Positions 15,568-24,198 are shown, counted from the first letter of the stretch. The stretch is DNA of 64,000 nt from Streptomyces sp. NBC_01481 (GCF_026339995.1 NZ_JAPEPT010000007.1:62001-126000); one strand, 5' to 3'. A program made the numbers and translations. The notes: generated from the sequence alone by a model not told the origin.

Positions 15568-17227
15568 GAGGCTGTCGCACGGCTCCGGCCCGGTGAAGGT
15601 CAAGAGCGATTCGTTGTTCGGTTCCGAGGATTAGGGAAGCGTCGGAATCTTGGCTGGTGGGGCGGAACTTCTTGTCGTGCGACCGTGAATGTGATCTTGA
15701 GATGCCGCGGGATGTCCGGGAGTGGCTGCCGCCCGAGCACCTGTGCTGGAAGGTTCTCGACGTCGTCGAGCTACTTGACCTATCGGCGTTCGAGAACAGC
15801 TACCGTGACGACGGGCGGGGCGGGGTGGCCTACCCTCCCGCGAGCCTGATTGCGTTGCTCCTGTACTGCTACAGCAAGGGAGTGCGTTCCTCCCGTCGCA
15901 TCGAGCAGGCTTGCTGGGACGACGTGGGCTGCCGAATCATCACCGCGAACCGCCGAGTGGACCACTCCACCGTCGCGCGGTTCGTACGACGCCACCGTGC
16001 CGCCTTGAACTCGCTGTTCGTGCAGGTGTTGTCGCTGTGCGGCCGACGTGGCCTGGTCGATCTTTCGGCAGTGGCCGTGGACGGCTCACCGATGGAGGCG
16101 AACGCCTCACGCGACGCCAACCAGCGGCTCCAGCGCCTGGAGGAGACCATCTCCCAGTGCGAGAAAGAGATCCACGCGCTGATGGAGGATGTAGTCGACC
16201 ACGCGCTGAGCGTCGAGGCCGATGGCTCGGCAGCACAGGGCGATGGCGAGGACGCGTGCGACAACTGGCCTCGCCTGTCCCGGCTGTGCGACCGGCTCAC
16301 CCGGGCCCACTTGGCCAGGGACAGACTGCATGAACGGGCTATGCCTTCACCCACCGAGATCCGGATCAAGGTCGAAGCCGCCGAGCGGATGGTGGCCCGC
16401 GCGGAGAAGCGCCTGGCTGCCGAAACCGAGGCTCACCAGGAGAAGCTGAAGAAGTACGAGCTCCGCGTCCGAGAGGACCGGGCGGCAGGACGTCGTGGAG
16501 CGAACGGACGGCCGCCGGTCCCGATGGAGCAAAAGACCGTCCTCGTTCGCCAGCGAACGCGACTGGTGAAGATGCGGGCCTGGCTGGAGCGGGCCCGCAC
16601 ACCCCGACCGGCCCCCTCCCCGGAGTCCCGTGCCTGCCTGAGCGATCCCGACTCCCGGCTGATTCCCGGCAAACGCGGCGGCTACCTACAGGGATACAAC
16701 ATCCAGATCGTGTGCGCCCGCCGTCAATTCTTGCTGGCTATCGAAGCGCACGACAATCCCTCGGACAGGACGGCCCTCGTTTTGATGGTGAAGAAGACCC
16801 AGCACAATCACCAGGCCGCACGGCTCCCCGGCGACATCCAACTCTGGCTCGCCGACAGTGGGTACGCTTCCGCCGCGTCCTTCGAGGCCCTCGCCGACCT
16901 CCCGCTACTGGTCTCGGTCACCAGCGATGCCGACCAGGCAGGCTTTCCCGCGAAACGTCAGCAGGCCCCTGCCGGCCAGCAGGACATGGCGGCCCGCCTC
17001 GCCACCCCAACAGGACGGGCCCAGTACCGTCAACGCAGTGCCCTGGTCGAGCCGGGATTCGCCCAGATCTTCCAACGCTTCGGACGACACCTCAACTACC
17101 GCGGCCGCCAGGCGGTGGACGCCGAGATCAAGCTCCTCGGCACGGTACACAACCTCAACAAGCTCATCAATCACACGCCCAAGAAGCACTCTTGACCTTC
17201 ACCGGGCCGGAGCCGTGCGACAGCCTC
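15568..17227 (+). mobile_element. Complete IS1182-like insertion sequence (1660 bp)
   Basis: Perfect 39-bp terminal inverted repeats lie at 15568-15606 (beginning GAGGCTGTCGCACGGCTCC) and 17189-17227 (ending GGAGCCGTGCGACAGCCTC). The flanking 4 bases are AGGA on both sides (15564-15567 and 17228-17231), a likely target duplication. One intact transposase gene fills the element. Beyond the perfect arms the flanks share weaker inverted similarity (GCCGGTGGGTTTGGGAACAT on the left, GCCGGGGGTTCAGGAACAT on the right, read outward to inward), so the outer boundary may be wider. The 15407-15567 stretch to its left has no recognisable gene. Confidence 0.9.
15657..17195 (+). CDS. IS1182-family DDE transposase
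   Basis: A 512-residue transposase. The N-terminal domain (about 15-110, WLPPEHLCWKVLDVVELLDL) matches the DUF772-type region of IS1182/IS4-group enzymes. The DDE core opens at VAVDGSPMEANAS (first Asp) and continues after a long charged coiled insert (about 160-300). A second Asp lies in LWLADSGYASAASF, and the conserved Glu is probably in SALVEPGFAQIFQRFGRHLNYRGR. The frame is intact from GTG 15657 to the stop inside the right inverted repeat, so it may be active. Codon use includes rarer codons (CTA, CTT), unlike neighbouring genes, as expected for transferred DNA. Confidence 0.9.
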   Translation: MGRNFLSCDRECDLEMPRDVREWLPPEHLCWKVLDVVELLDLSAFENSYRDDGRGGVAYPPASLIALLLYCYSKGVRSSRRIEQACWDDVGCRIITANRRVDHSTVARFVRRHRAALNSLFVQVLSLCGRRGLVDLSAVAVDGSPMEANASRDANQRLQRLEETISQCEKEIHALMEDVVDHALSVEADGSAAQGDGEDACDNWPRLSRLCDRLTRAHLARDRLHERAMPSPTEIRIKVEAAERMVARAEKRLAAETEAHQEKLKKYELRVREDRAAGRRGANGRPPVPMEQKTVLVRQRTRLVKMRAWLERARTPRPAPSPESRACLSDPDSRLIPGKRGGYLQGYNIQIVCARRQFLLAIEAHDNPSDRTALVLMVKKTQHNHQAARLPGDIQLWLADSGYASAASFEALADLPLLVSVTSDADQAGFPAKRQQAPAGQQDMAARLATPTGRAQYRQRSALVEPGFAQIFQRFGRHLNYRGRQAVDAEIKLLGTVHNLNKLINHTPKKHS

Positions 17228-17301
17228 AGGATGTGGGCGCGGATGTTCCTGAACCCCCGGCGGACGTCGAGGCAGGCCGCCTGAGTGGGTTGCGTAACGG
17301 C

Positions 17302-17342
17302 TTGACGCCCTACAGTCGTAACACTTAACGTTACGACTGTAG
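17302..17342 (+). promoter_or_regulatory. Promoter and operator of the Rrf2 regulator gene
   Basis: TTGACG (17302-17307) and TAACGT (17326-17331) have an 18-nt spacer. A perfect 13-bp inverted repeat, CTACAGTCGTAAC (17310-17322) and GTTACGACTGTAG (17330-17342), separated by 7 nt, covers the spacer, the -10 and the start region. This arrangement predicts autorepression. Confidence 0.75.
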
Positions 17343-17359
17343 GGAGGTGAGGAGAGCGA

Positions 17360-17791
17360 GTGAGTGCGAACAGCAGGCTGACGATCGCGGCCCATGCCCT
17401 GGCATGGATGGAGCTCAACAAGCGCTACGGCCGAGAGGTCGCCACTTCTGAGCAGATCGCGGAAAGCGTGAACACCAATCCTGTGGTCATCCGACGCTTG
17501 CTGGCGGAGCTGCGCAAGGCGGGGCTCGTCGAGTCCCGGCGCGGGGCGGGCGCGGGCTGGACGCTGACGCGTGAGCTGGAGGCCATCACGCTTCTGGACG
17601 TCTATGAGGCCGTCGAACCCGGCGCGCTGTTCGCCATGCACCGTGCCACTCCGAACCAGGAGTGCCCGGTGGGCTCCGGCATCCAGCCGGCGATGCAGCG
17701 CATCTACGACGGGATCGAGGGCGCCGTGCGAGGCGAATTGGCCCGCACCACGCTCGCGGAGGTGCTGCGGAGCGTGCTGGCCGCCCGATAG
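17360..17791 (+). CDS. Rrf2-family transcriptional regulator (no Fe-S cysteines)
   Basis: A 143-residue winged-helix regulator. Residues 1-65 give LTIAAHALAWMELNKR, then ATSEQIAESVNTNPVVIRRL and the RGAGAGWTLTR wing. This is the Rrf2 DNA-binding layout, with an ITLLDVYEAVE dimer helix after it. Iron-sulphur members (IscR, NsrR) have three clustered cysteines near residue 92. Here only one Cys (QECPVG) is present, so it is probably the cluster-free YwnA-like kind. The GTG start has AGGGAGGTGAGG upstream. It precedes an SDR gene that shares the same operator half-sites, implying a two-gene regulon responding to a small reactive molecule. Confidence 0.88.
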   Translation: MSANSRLTIAAHALAWMELNKRYGREVATSEQIAESVNTNPVVIRRLLAELRKAGLVESRRGAGAGWTLTRELEAITLLDVYEAVEPGALFAMHRATPNQECPVGSGIQPAMQRIYDGIEGAVRGELARTTLAEVLRSVLAAR

Positions 17792-17852
17792 TTCACCTGG
17801 GCCTCCGGGGCACGAAGAACCGGAGGCGACACCCTACTTCCGAACGCCTAGA

Positions 17853-17875
17853 GATGTAACAAAAATAGTTACATC
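17853..17875. promoter_or_regulatory. Operator before the SDR gene
   Basis: GATGTAAC (17853-17860) and GTTACATC (17868-17875) form a perfect inverted repeat with a 7-nt AT-rich spacer. The core GTAAC-N7-GTTAC is identical in sequence and spacing to the core of the Rrf2 gene operator, so the same repressor probably binds both. Confidence 0.75.
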
Positions 17876-17888
17876 GAGGAGGGAAATC

Positions 17889-18638
17889 ATGGGACAGCTC
17901 GACAGCAAGGTGGCGCTCGTGACCGGTGGCTCAAGCGGGATCGGTCTCGCCATTGCCCGCCGCTTCGCCGCCGAAGGAGCCACCGTCTACCTCACCGGCC
18001 GGCGTAAGGCCGAGCTTGACGCGGCAGTCGATGCCGTCGGGGATAAGGCCATCGGCGTGCAAAGCGACGTGTCGAAGCTCGATGATCTCAACCGGCTCTT
18101 CGCGACGATCGACGCCCGCAGCGGACGACTGGATGTCGTGGTGGCCAACGCGGGCGTCGGCGAGTATGCCCGGCTCGGGGAGATCACCGAGGAAAGCTAC
18201 GACAAGACCTCCGACATCAATGGCAAGGGAACGCTCTTCACCGTCCAGAAGGCGTTGCCGCTGCTTCCGGACGGCGCCTCAGTGATCCTGCTCTCCTCCA
18301 GCTCTGCCGTTCAGGGCATCCCGGGGCTCAGCGTCTACGCCGCTACCAAGGCCGCCATCCGCAGCTTCGGCCGCGCCTGGGCGGCCGAGCTGGCGGGCCG
18401 TGGCATCCGGGTCAACACACTCACCCCCGGACCGGTCGCGACCCCCGGCGGAGATCAGGCGAGGGCCGCGATGGCGCAGGCCCAGCAGGAGGAGGGCGGC
18501 CCCGCGCCCGCGATCCCGCTCGGCCGGGTAGGGCACCCCGACGAAGTCGCCGCCGCGGCCCTCTTCCTCGCCACGAACCAGAGCTCTTTCACCACCGGAG
18601 CCGAACTGTTCGTCGACGGCGGCATCACCCAGATCTGA
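17889..18638 (+). CDS. Short-chain dehydrogenase/reductase (SDR)
   Basis: A 249-residue classical SDR. The nucleotide-binding TGGSSGIG is at about residues 12-19. TGRRKAEL suggests NADP(H) preference. The NAG motif is in VVANAGVGEY. The catalytic Ser lies in LLSSSSAVQG and the YxxxK is YAATK near residue 150. C-terminal GRVGHPDEVAAAALFLA and FVDGGITQI are typical of the FabG-like group. The strong site GAGGAGGG precedes ATG 17889. The substrate is unknown. Control by an Rrf2 repressor through GTAAC-N7-GTTAC suggests detoxification of an aldehyde, quinone or similar stressor rather than primary metabolism. Confidence 0.92.
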   Translation: MGQLDSKVALVTGGSSGIGLAIARRFAAEGATVYLTGRRKAELDAAVDAVGDKAIGVQSDVSKLDDLNRLFATIDARSGRLDVVVANAGVGEYARLGEITEESYDKTSDINGKGTLFTVQKALPLLPDGASVILLSSSSAVQGIPGLSVYAATKAAIRSFGRAWAAELAGRGIRVNTLTPGPVATPGGDQARAAMAQAQQEEGGPAPAIPLGRVGHPDEVAAAALFLATNQSSFTTGAELFVDGGITQI

Positions 18639-18761
18639 ACGGCCCATCTCCTCCCATCGGGTCGGCATGTTCTCCATGGCCCGCAACGCCGACGCCGGGT
18701 GAACCAACATTCCGTCCGTCCATATCCTGACCGACTCCGACCTTCACACGTCCTACTGATG

Positions 18762-18802
18762 GGCGGGCTGGGTGTGCGGCGCGGCCGCACACCCAGCCCG
18801 CC
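18762..18802. terminator. Strong bidirectional hairpin terminator
   Basis: A 19-bp perfect stem, GGCGGGCTGGGTGTGCGGC (18762-18780) with GCCGCACACCCAGCCCGCC (18784-18802), has a 3-nt loop. It lies between the convergent SDR and GH64 genes. Confidence 0.85.
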
Positions 18803-18808
18803 CTGCCG

Positions 18809-20035
18809 TCAGCTCCCGACCGTCACCGTGAACCGCCTCGGGTTCCCGTCAAACGCCGCCCCCGACACGTCCGGCTGTCCGTCCGGCCGGACATCGTCGT
18901 ACGGGAAGGCATAGCCGATCGGGGTGTTCGCGTGGACCACGCGCGACCAGTGGTTGGTGGCCGGGTCCAGGTAGTAGTCCGCCGTGGTCGCACCGTTCGG
19001 CTGGTCGGGATGCGTCAGCAGTGTCGTCCGGTTGAAGGCGGCCGCGATCCTGGCCAGCAGGGCCTTCTTGTCGTCCGGGTCGCCCGGGTTGTTCGCGAAG
19101 GGCCCGTGATTGCAGGTGAAGATGTCCTTCGAGGCGGGCCTGGCGAAGCTGTGCCCCCCGGTGAAGCTGAGGACGTCGCCGTTCACGCGGCCGGTGAGCA
19201 CGCCGCGCCCGCCCTGGAGGTCGACCTTGAGGTCGGTTGAGCGGTACTTCTCCCAGACTTTGTCGATGTAGTCGTCGAAGACGTCCCGGAAGGGCATCTC
19301 GGCCGGCCGGTCGAAGTAGGGCGCCATTACGGTCTGCGGTGATATGACCCGCAGCACCTCGCCGTCCGACCCGCGGATGATCAGCTTGTCCCAGGGCTGC
19401 CCGTCGTGCGCGGCCTGCGCGGTGAGGTCGTCGGCGATCTTCTTCAGCGCGCCGTCGGGGAGCGGCGCGACGGTGTGGGTCTCGTCGCCTTCGAGCGTGA
19501 GGCCGATGGGGAGCGCGGTCACCAGGTCGACGTAGCTGATGTTGGCGAACAGCTGCTGCGGGTTGAAGGTGAACTCGCAGAAGGACCAGGTGCGCCCGTA
19601 GTTGGGGTCGGCCTCCGTCGCGAAGGCGGGTTCGACGAGGGAGGGCCCGGGGTTGAGGAAGAAGTCCAGCTTGCTGTCGCGTACGAAGTAGACGCGCGCG
19701 CCGTACATCTGAGGAAGCGTCAGCACGACCGGGCCCGCGCCCGCCCCCTTCAGCGGGATCGCACAGTCGACGGGGAGCGGGGTCTGCGGCGCGGAGGGGG
19801 AGTCGGGCCGGTAGACGCTTCCGTCCGCGCGCAGCAGCACCCATTGGTTGGTGTCCTGTGCGTGGCCGGTGACATAGGCGTGGACCGTGCCGGGCAGCGA
19901 CCTGTTCTCCAGGGCCAGTTCGCAGGTGGGGGGCGCGGCCTTGGCCCGGGGGCTGAGAGCGCTTCCCCAGGCCGGATAGGTGAGTGCGGTCGCTGCAGCG
20001 GCTGTTCCTGTCAGGAACATACGTCGGGATATCAC
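18809..20035 (-). CDS. Secreted GH64 endo-beta-1,3-glucanase
   Basis: A 408-residue secreted enzyme of the GH64 (laminaripentaose-producing beta-1,3-glucanase) family. The N-terminus MISRRMFLTGTAAAATALTY carries a twin-arginine-like RRMFL motif, so export may be by Tat. The mature domain shows the thaumatin-like start (LALENRSLPGTVHAYVTG) and the segments VYFVRDSKLDFFLNPGPSLVEPAF and FCEFTFNP typical of GH64. Catalytic acids of the family lie in the central cleft; I cannot assign them securely by eye. No carbohydrate-binding module is attached, unlike many relatives. A 16-bp LacI-type operator lies about 70 nt upstream in the shared divergent region. The substrate is expected to be fungal or algal beta-1,3-glucan. 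Confidence 0.88.
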   Translation of the reverse strand: MISRRMFLTGTAAAATALTYPAWGSALSPRAKAAPPTCELALENRSLPGTVHAYVTGHAQDTNQWVLLRADGSVYRPDSPSAPQTPLPVDCAIPLKGAGAGPVVLTLPQMYGARVYFVRDSKLDFFLNPGPSLVEPAFATEADPNYGRTWSFCEFTFNPQQLFANISYVDLVTALPIGLTLEGDETHTVAPLPDGALKKIADDLTAQAAHDGQPWDKLIIRGSDGEVLRVISPQTVMAPYFDRPAEMPFRDVFDDYIDKVWEKYRSTDLKVDLQGGRGVLTGRVNGDVLSFTGGHSFARPASKDIFTCNHGPFANNPGDPDDKKALLARIAAAFNRTTLLTHPDQPNGATTADYYLDPATNHWSRVVHANTPIGYAFPYDDVRPDGQPDVSGAAFDGNPRRFTVTVGS

Positions 20036-20105
20036 GGATGTACTCCTGGAGTTGTGGGGGGAAGCCCACTCTTGCGACGCGTGAAGCAGCCGTCAAGAGT
20101 TGTGA

Positions 20106-20121
20106 CTGAGAGCGCTCTCAG
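20106..20121. promoter_or_regulatory. LacI-type operator between GH64 and GH101 genes
   Basis: CTGAGAGCGCTCTCAG is a perfect 16-bp palindrome with the central AGCGCT core of CebR-like LacI operators (known CebR box TGGGAGCGCTCCCA). It sits in the 217-nt divergent region, so one repressor could govern both glycosidase genes. No such repressor gene is adjacent. Confidence 0.75.
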
Positions 20122-20252
20122 ATTCTTTCGGGCTTCACAACCTGACGGTCCGGGCGGCGACTTGGACTAACGCGCGGCGGTTGTTGGACTACCGCTCGCC
20201 GGAGCGCACGACTTCGTTGACGATGGCGAGAACGGAGGGCTACTCAGTCCCC

Positions 20253-23200
20253 ATGCCACGAAGACTCCGTGCGGCGTGCGCCCTCACCGCCGTCTCATCC
20301 GCCGTGTTCGCCCTCGCAGGACCCGCGCTCCCGGCCGCCGCGGGCGAGGACGAAGCCCCTGCCGTCATCGGCTCGCCGCAGCTCTCGGTCGCCGTGGCCA
20401 AGGACTTTCCGCGGGTCCTGACGTACACCGACCGGACCGGTGGGGCCACGCTCCTCGGGAGTACGAGCGCGGTCACCGAGGTCACCCTCAACGGCACGGC
20501 GTACGCGGTGCAGTTGAAGGGCATGCCCACCCTCACGGCGTCGAGTGCCGCGTACATCCTGGCCTTCGCCGCGCTGCCCGGGGTCGAGATCGACGCGAGG
20601 CTGACCGTCGCGGGGCGGGCCCTGACCTTCAAGGTCACCGCGGTCCGCGACACCGAGGCCTTCCGCGTGGGCACGATCGACATCCCCGGACACGACCTCG
20701 TCTCGGTCGGCAGTACGGATTCCGGCGCCGAGACCGCCTTCACGCGACTCGACCCCGACTCGACGCGGACCGCCGACGTCTTCGGCAGGGTCACCGACCA
20801 GACGGCGCCGGACGCGGCACCGGTCGGCGCCTCGTACGCCCTCGTCAACACCGGCTCCCTCGCCGCCGCCGTCGAGTCCAACTCCAGCTACGACAGGCCC
20901 AGCGGCGCCACCGGCGGCGACGACGCCCGCTTCTGGCACCAGGCCCGCAAAGCGCCGGACGGCAGCACGCGCGTCGGCGTCTGGTCGGGGCAGTGGACCT
21001 ACCGGGGGAGCGGCGCCCCGAAGCCCGAGAGCGGCAGGGACCTGCCCTGGGCGAAGGTCGTCGTCACCCCCGACGCCAACGGCGACAAGAAGGTCGACTG
21101 GCAGGACGGAGCCGTCGCCTTCCGCTCGATCGGGGTCAGGGCCCCGGGCAGCGAGCAGACGCCGGACCGGGTGATCACCCATATCCCGTTCAACTTCGCC
21201 AGCCAGGCCACCCACCCCTTCCTGCGCACCCTGGACGACGTCAAGCGGATCTCGCTCGCCACCGACGGGCTCGGCCAGCTGGCGCTGCTCAAGGGATACG
21301 GCTCCGAGGGCCACGACTCCGCGCATCCCGACTACGGCGGCAACTACAACAAGCGGGCCGGCGGACTCACCGACCTCAATACGCTGCTCAAGCACGGCAA
21401 GAAGTGGGGCGCGACCTTCGGTGTGCATGTGAACGCCACCGAGTCGTACCCGGAGGCGCACCACTTCAGCGAGAGCCTCGTCGACAAGACCAAGCCCGGC
21501 TGGAACTGGCTGAACCAGAGCTACTACATCGACCAGCGCCGGGACATCAACAGCGGTGATCTGGCCCGCAGATTCCAGCAGTTGAGGGACGAGACTGACC
21601 GCAATCTCTCCCTCCTCTACATCGACGTCTACTACACGCACGGCTGGATCGCCGACAAGACCATGCGAGCCGTGCAGGCACAGGGCTGGAACGTCGGCAC
21701 CGAATGGGCCGACAAGTTCGAACGGGCCTCGCTCTGGTCGCACTGGGCCAACGACCTCGACTACGGCGGGGCCACCAACAAGGGCCTCAACTCCCGGATC
21801 ATCCGCTTCATCCGCAACGGTGAGAAGGACGTCTGGAACAACCACCCGGTCCTCGGCCAGACCGCCCTGGAGGACTTCGAGGGCTGGACGGGCGAGAGCG
21901 ACTGGAACGCCTTCTACGCCAATGTCTGGCAGCGCGACCTGCCCGCCAAATATCTTCAGCAGGAGAAGATCACCCGCTGGAACGGCAACGATCTGACCTT
22001 CACCGGCGGCGTGCGGGGCGCGGTCGAGGACGGCCGCCGCACCTTCTACGACCACGGCCGCAAGGTCCTGGACGGCGACGCCTATCTGCTGCCGTGGGAC
22101 GGCGGAAGGAAGCTCTACCACTACAACAAGGCCGGTGGCAGCAGCAGTTGGGCCGTCGGCGGCGCAGCCTCGTACACCGTCTACAAGCTCACCGACAACG
22201 GGCGCGTCAAGACCGGCACCGTGCGTGCGGTCGGCGGAAGGATCAGCCTGACCGCGGCCGCCGGGCAGCCGTACGTCCTCTACCCGGACCGCGCGCCCGC
22301 CCCCGCGGACCCGCGGTGGGGCGAGGGCGGGCCGGTCGCCGACCCCGGCTTCAACGACGCGGGCCTGGACGACTGGTCCACGCGCGGCACGGTCGCCCGG
22401 GACACCGACGACCACGGCCGCAACAGTGCCGTGCTCAGCGGGACGTCCGCCGCCTCGCTCTCCCAGCGGCTGACCGGGCTCACACCCGGGGCCCGCTACA
22501 GCGCGTCCGCCTGGATCGAGGTCCAGCCGGGCAAGGAGCGCCGTACGACCCTGTCCGCCGGCGGCGCGTCCGTCACAGTCGAGCGCTCGACGGCGAAGGA
22601 CCAGGTCGCCGCGTCCGACCGGCACGACACCTACTTCCAGCGGGCCAAGCTGACCTTCGCCGCGCCCGCGGACGGCACGGCCACCCTCAAGGCCGAGGCG
22701 GCGAGCGGCAGTTCGGCGCGGGTGCGGATCGACGACGTGCGCGTCGTCAAGAACGCACCCGCGACCAGGCCGGGCACGGTGGCGTACGAGGACTTCGAGG
22801 CCGTCGACCAGGGCTGGGGCCCCTTCCTCAAGGGCGACGCGGGCGGCGTCACCGACCCGCGAACCCACATCGCGCAGAAGCACGCCCCGTACACCCAGAC
22901 GGGCTGGAACGGGAAGCTGATCGACGACGTGCTGGGCGGGGCCGAGTCCCTGAAGTCCCACGAGGAGAACACCGGTCTGGTCTACCGCACGGCACCCTGG
23001 ACCGTGCCGATGAGCAACGGGCACAGCTACAGGGTCGAGTACGACTACCAGTCGAGCCATGCGGGCGCGTACGAGTGGGTCACCGGATACGACCGGATCG
23101 GCGCGGACGGGGCCCCCGCCTCCGTCGAGACCCGCCGTACTCCGATCGGGCAGCTGGGGGCACCTCCCAGCGGTAGCTGGGGGAGCGCCACCAGGCACTT

Positions 23201-24122
23201 CACCGAGACCGTCACGGCGGGCTGCGGCGACACCTGGACCGGTCTGCGCAAACGGGACGACGCCCCGGACGGTGCCGACTTCGTCCTCGACGGCTTCACC
23301 GTCACCGACCTGGGTCCGGCGGACGGGCAGGCGGCCTGCGGGACGCTCAGCGTCGAACCGGCCGCCGAGACCCTGGAGCCCGGCCGGAAGAACGAGGTCA
23401 AGGCGGTGTTCACCAGCTACGAGGCGCAGCCCGCGACCGGTGTCTCGATCGCTCTCGCACTGCCCGACGGGTGGACGGCTGAGCCCGCCGGGCCGGTCTT
23501 CTTCGACGCGGTCGCACCGGGTGCGAAGGTCACCGCCGCCTGGCAGGTCACACCGCCCGCCGACGCCAAGTACCAGACGTACACGCTGGGTTCACAGGTC
23601 ACCTACACCGTGGGCGCCTCCGCGCGGAAGCTCACCGCCTCGACCTCCGTACGCACCCTTCCGCCACCGCCCGCCGCCGACGCCTGGGCCAGTGACATCG
23701 ACTGGACGTCCGCGGAGAACGGCTGGGGGCCGGTCGAGCGCGATGTCTCCAACGGCGAGACGGGGACGGGTGACGGCAGCCCGTTGACGATCGGGTCAGT
23801 GGCGTACGCCAAGGGGCTCGGCACGCACGCTCCGGCGAAGGTCCGCTACTACCTGGGCGGGCAGTGCACGTCCTTCACCGCCGAGGTGGGGGTGGACGAC
23901 GTCCAGACCTCGCGCGGCAGCGTCCAGTTCAGCGTGCTGGCGGACGGCGCCGAGAAGGTGAAGTCGCCGGTCCTGAAGGCCGCGGACGCCGCCTGGCAGC
24001 TGACCGCGGACGTCACCGGCGCCTCGTATGCCGATCTGGTCGTCGGCGACGGCGGCGACGGGAACGGCAATGACCACGCCGACTGGGGCAGTGCGCGGTT
24101 CAAATGCGGAGCCCCGGGGTAA
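20253..24122 (+). CDS. Secreted GH101 endo-alpha-N-acetylgalactosaminidase
   Basis: A 1289-residue secreted enzyme that should release the core-1 disaccharide Gal-beta-1,3-GalNAc from Ser/Thr of mucin-type glycoproteins. Order of parts: signal peptide, N-terminal beta-sandwich (about 35-270), and the GH101 barrel (about 270-600) with candidate nucleophile Asp458 (LLYIDVYYTHGW) and acid/base Glu484 (NVGTEWADKFERASLW). Then come beta-sandwich and galactose-binding-like domains, an NEW3-like segment (about 1030-1130), and an NPCBM domain at the end (GLGTHAPAKVRYYLGG). I chose ATG 20253 before the signal peptide, with GGAGGG 14 nt upstream; upstream in-frame ATGs (20181, 20223) are less likely. 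A common Streptomyces short repeat is fixed in frame at 23154-23187. Confidence 0.88.
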   Translation: MPRRLRAACALTAVSSAVFALAGPALPAAAGEDEAPAVIGSPQLSVAVAKDFPRVLTYTDRTGGATLLGSTSAVTEVTLNGTAYAVQLKGMPTLTASSAAYILAFAALPGVEIDARLTVAGRALTFKVTAVRDTEAFRVGTIDIPGHDLVSVGSTDSGAETAFTRLDPDSTRTADVFGRVTDQTAPDAAPVGASYALVNTGSLAAAVESNSSYDRPSGATGGDDARFWHQARKAPDGSTRVGVWSGQWTYRGSGAPKPESGRDLPWAKVVVTPDANGDKKVDWQDGAVAFRSIGVRAPGSEQTPDRVITHIPFNFASQATHPFLRTLDDVKRISLATDGLGQLALLKGYGSEGHDSAHPDYGGNYNKRAGGLTDLNTLLKHGKKWGATFGVHVNATESYPEAHHFSESLVDKTKPGWNWLNQSYYIDQRRDINSGDLARRFQQLRDETDRNLSLLYIDVYYTHGWIADKTMRAVQAQGWNVGTEWADKFERASLWSHWANDLDYGGATNKGLNSRIIRFIRNGEKDVWNNHPVLGQTALEDFEGWTGESDWNAFYANVWQRDLPAKYLQQEKITRWNGNDLTFTGGVRGAVEDGRRTFYDHGRKVLDGDAYLLPWDGGRKLYHYNKAGGSSSWAVGGAASYTVYKLTDNGRVKTGTVRAVGGRISLTAAAGQPYVLYPDRAPAPADPRWGEGGPVADPGFNDAGLDDWSTRGTVARDTDDHGRNSAVLSGTSAASLSQRLTGLTPGARYSASAWIEVQPGKERRTTLSAGGASVTVERSTAKDQVAASDRHDTYFQRAKLTFAAPADGTATLKAEAASGSSARVRIDDVRVVKNAPATRPGTVAYEDFEAVDQGWGPFLKGDAGGVTDPRTHIAQKHAPYTQTGWNGKLIDDVLGGAESLKSHEENTGLVYRTAPWTVPMSNGHSYRVEYDYQSSHAGAYEWVTGYDRIGADGAPASVETRRTPIGQLGAPPSGSWGSATRHFTETVTAGCGDTWTGLRKRDDAPDGADFVLDGFTVTDLGPADGQAACGTLSVEPAAETLEPGRKNEVKAVFTSYEAQPATGVSIALALPDGWTAEPAGPVFFDAVAPGAKVTAAWQVTPPADAKYQTYTLGSQVTYTVGASARKLTASTSVRTLPPPPAADAWASDIDWTSAENGWGPVERDVSNGETGTGDGSPLTIGSVAYAKGLGTHAPAKVRYYLGGQCTSFTAEVGVDDVQTSRGSVQFSVLADGAEKVKSPVLKAADAAWQLTADVTGASYADLVVGDGGDGNGNDHADWGSARFKCGAPG
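23154..23187 (+). repeat. Short Streptomyces repeat inside GH101 coding sequence
   Basis: CTGGGGGCACCTCCCAGC followed by GGTAGCTGGGGGAGCG is a self-complementary module (CTGGGGG / CTCCCAG, AGCTGGGGG). A related intergenic form occurs at 53590-53626 (GGGGGCACCTCCCGTGCCC ... GGGGGAG). Here it lies in frame and encodes a GAPPSGSWGS-type loop. Confidence 0.7.
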
Positions 24123-24130
24123 CTGAGCCG

Positions 24131-24172
24131 CGCTTGCCCCTCGTGTGGAATGCGGAAACCGAGGGGCAAGCG
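24131..24172. terminator. Hairpin between GH101 and PL8 genes
   Basis: CGCTTGCCCCTCG (24131-24143) pairs with CGAGGGGCAAGCG (24160-24172), a perfect 13-bp stem with a 16-nt loop, but no T-run. The right arm merges into AAGCGCTT (24168-24175), a LacI-type operator core 24 nt before the PL8 start, so the site may be regulatory as well as a transcript end. Confidence 0.6.
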
Positions 24173-24198
24173 CTTCCCACCCCTTTCAGGAGGCTGCC

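Noticed and set aside
15431-15634. Small frame running into the left end of the insertion sequence
   Set aside because: Its C-terminal part is translation of the terminal inverted repeat. The same peptide string appears from the right end on the other strand, so it is repeat-derived.
17281-17342. att site or integration scar beside the insertion sequence
   Set aside because: The palindrome overlaps a promoter, and its core matches the SDR operator, so regulation explains it better.
20295-23198. 967-codon antisense frame in GH101
   Set aside because: Composition is that of a high-GC shadow frame, with no recognisable motif. The sense frame has signal peptide and catalytic motifs.
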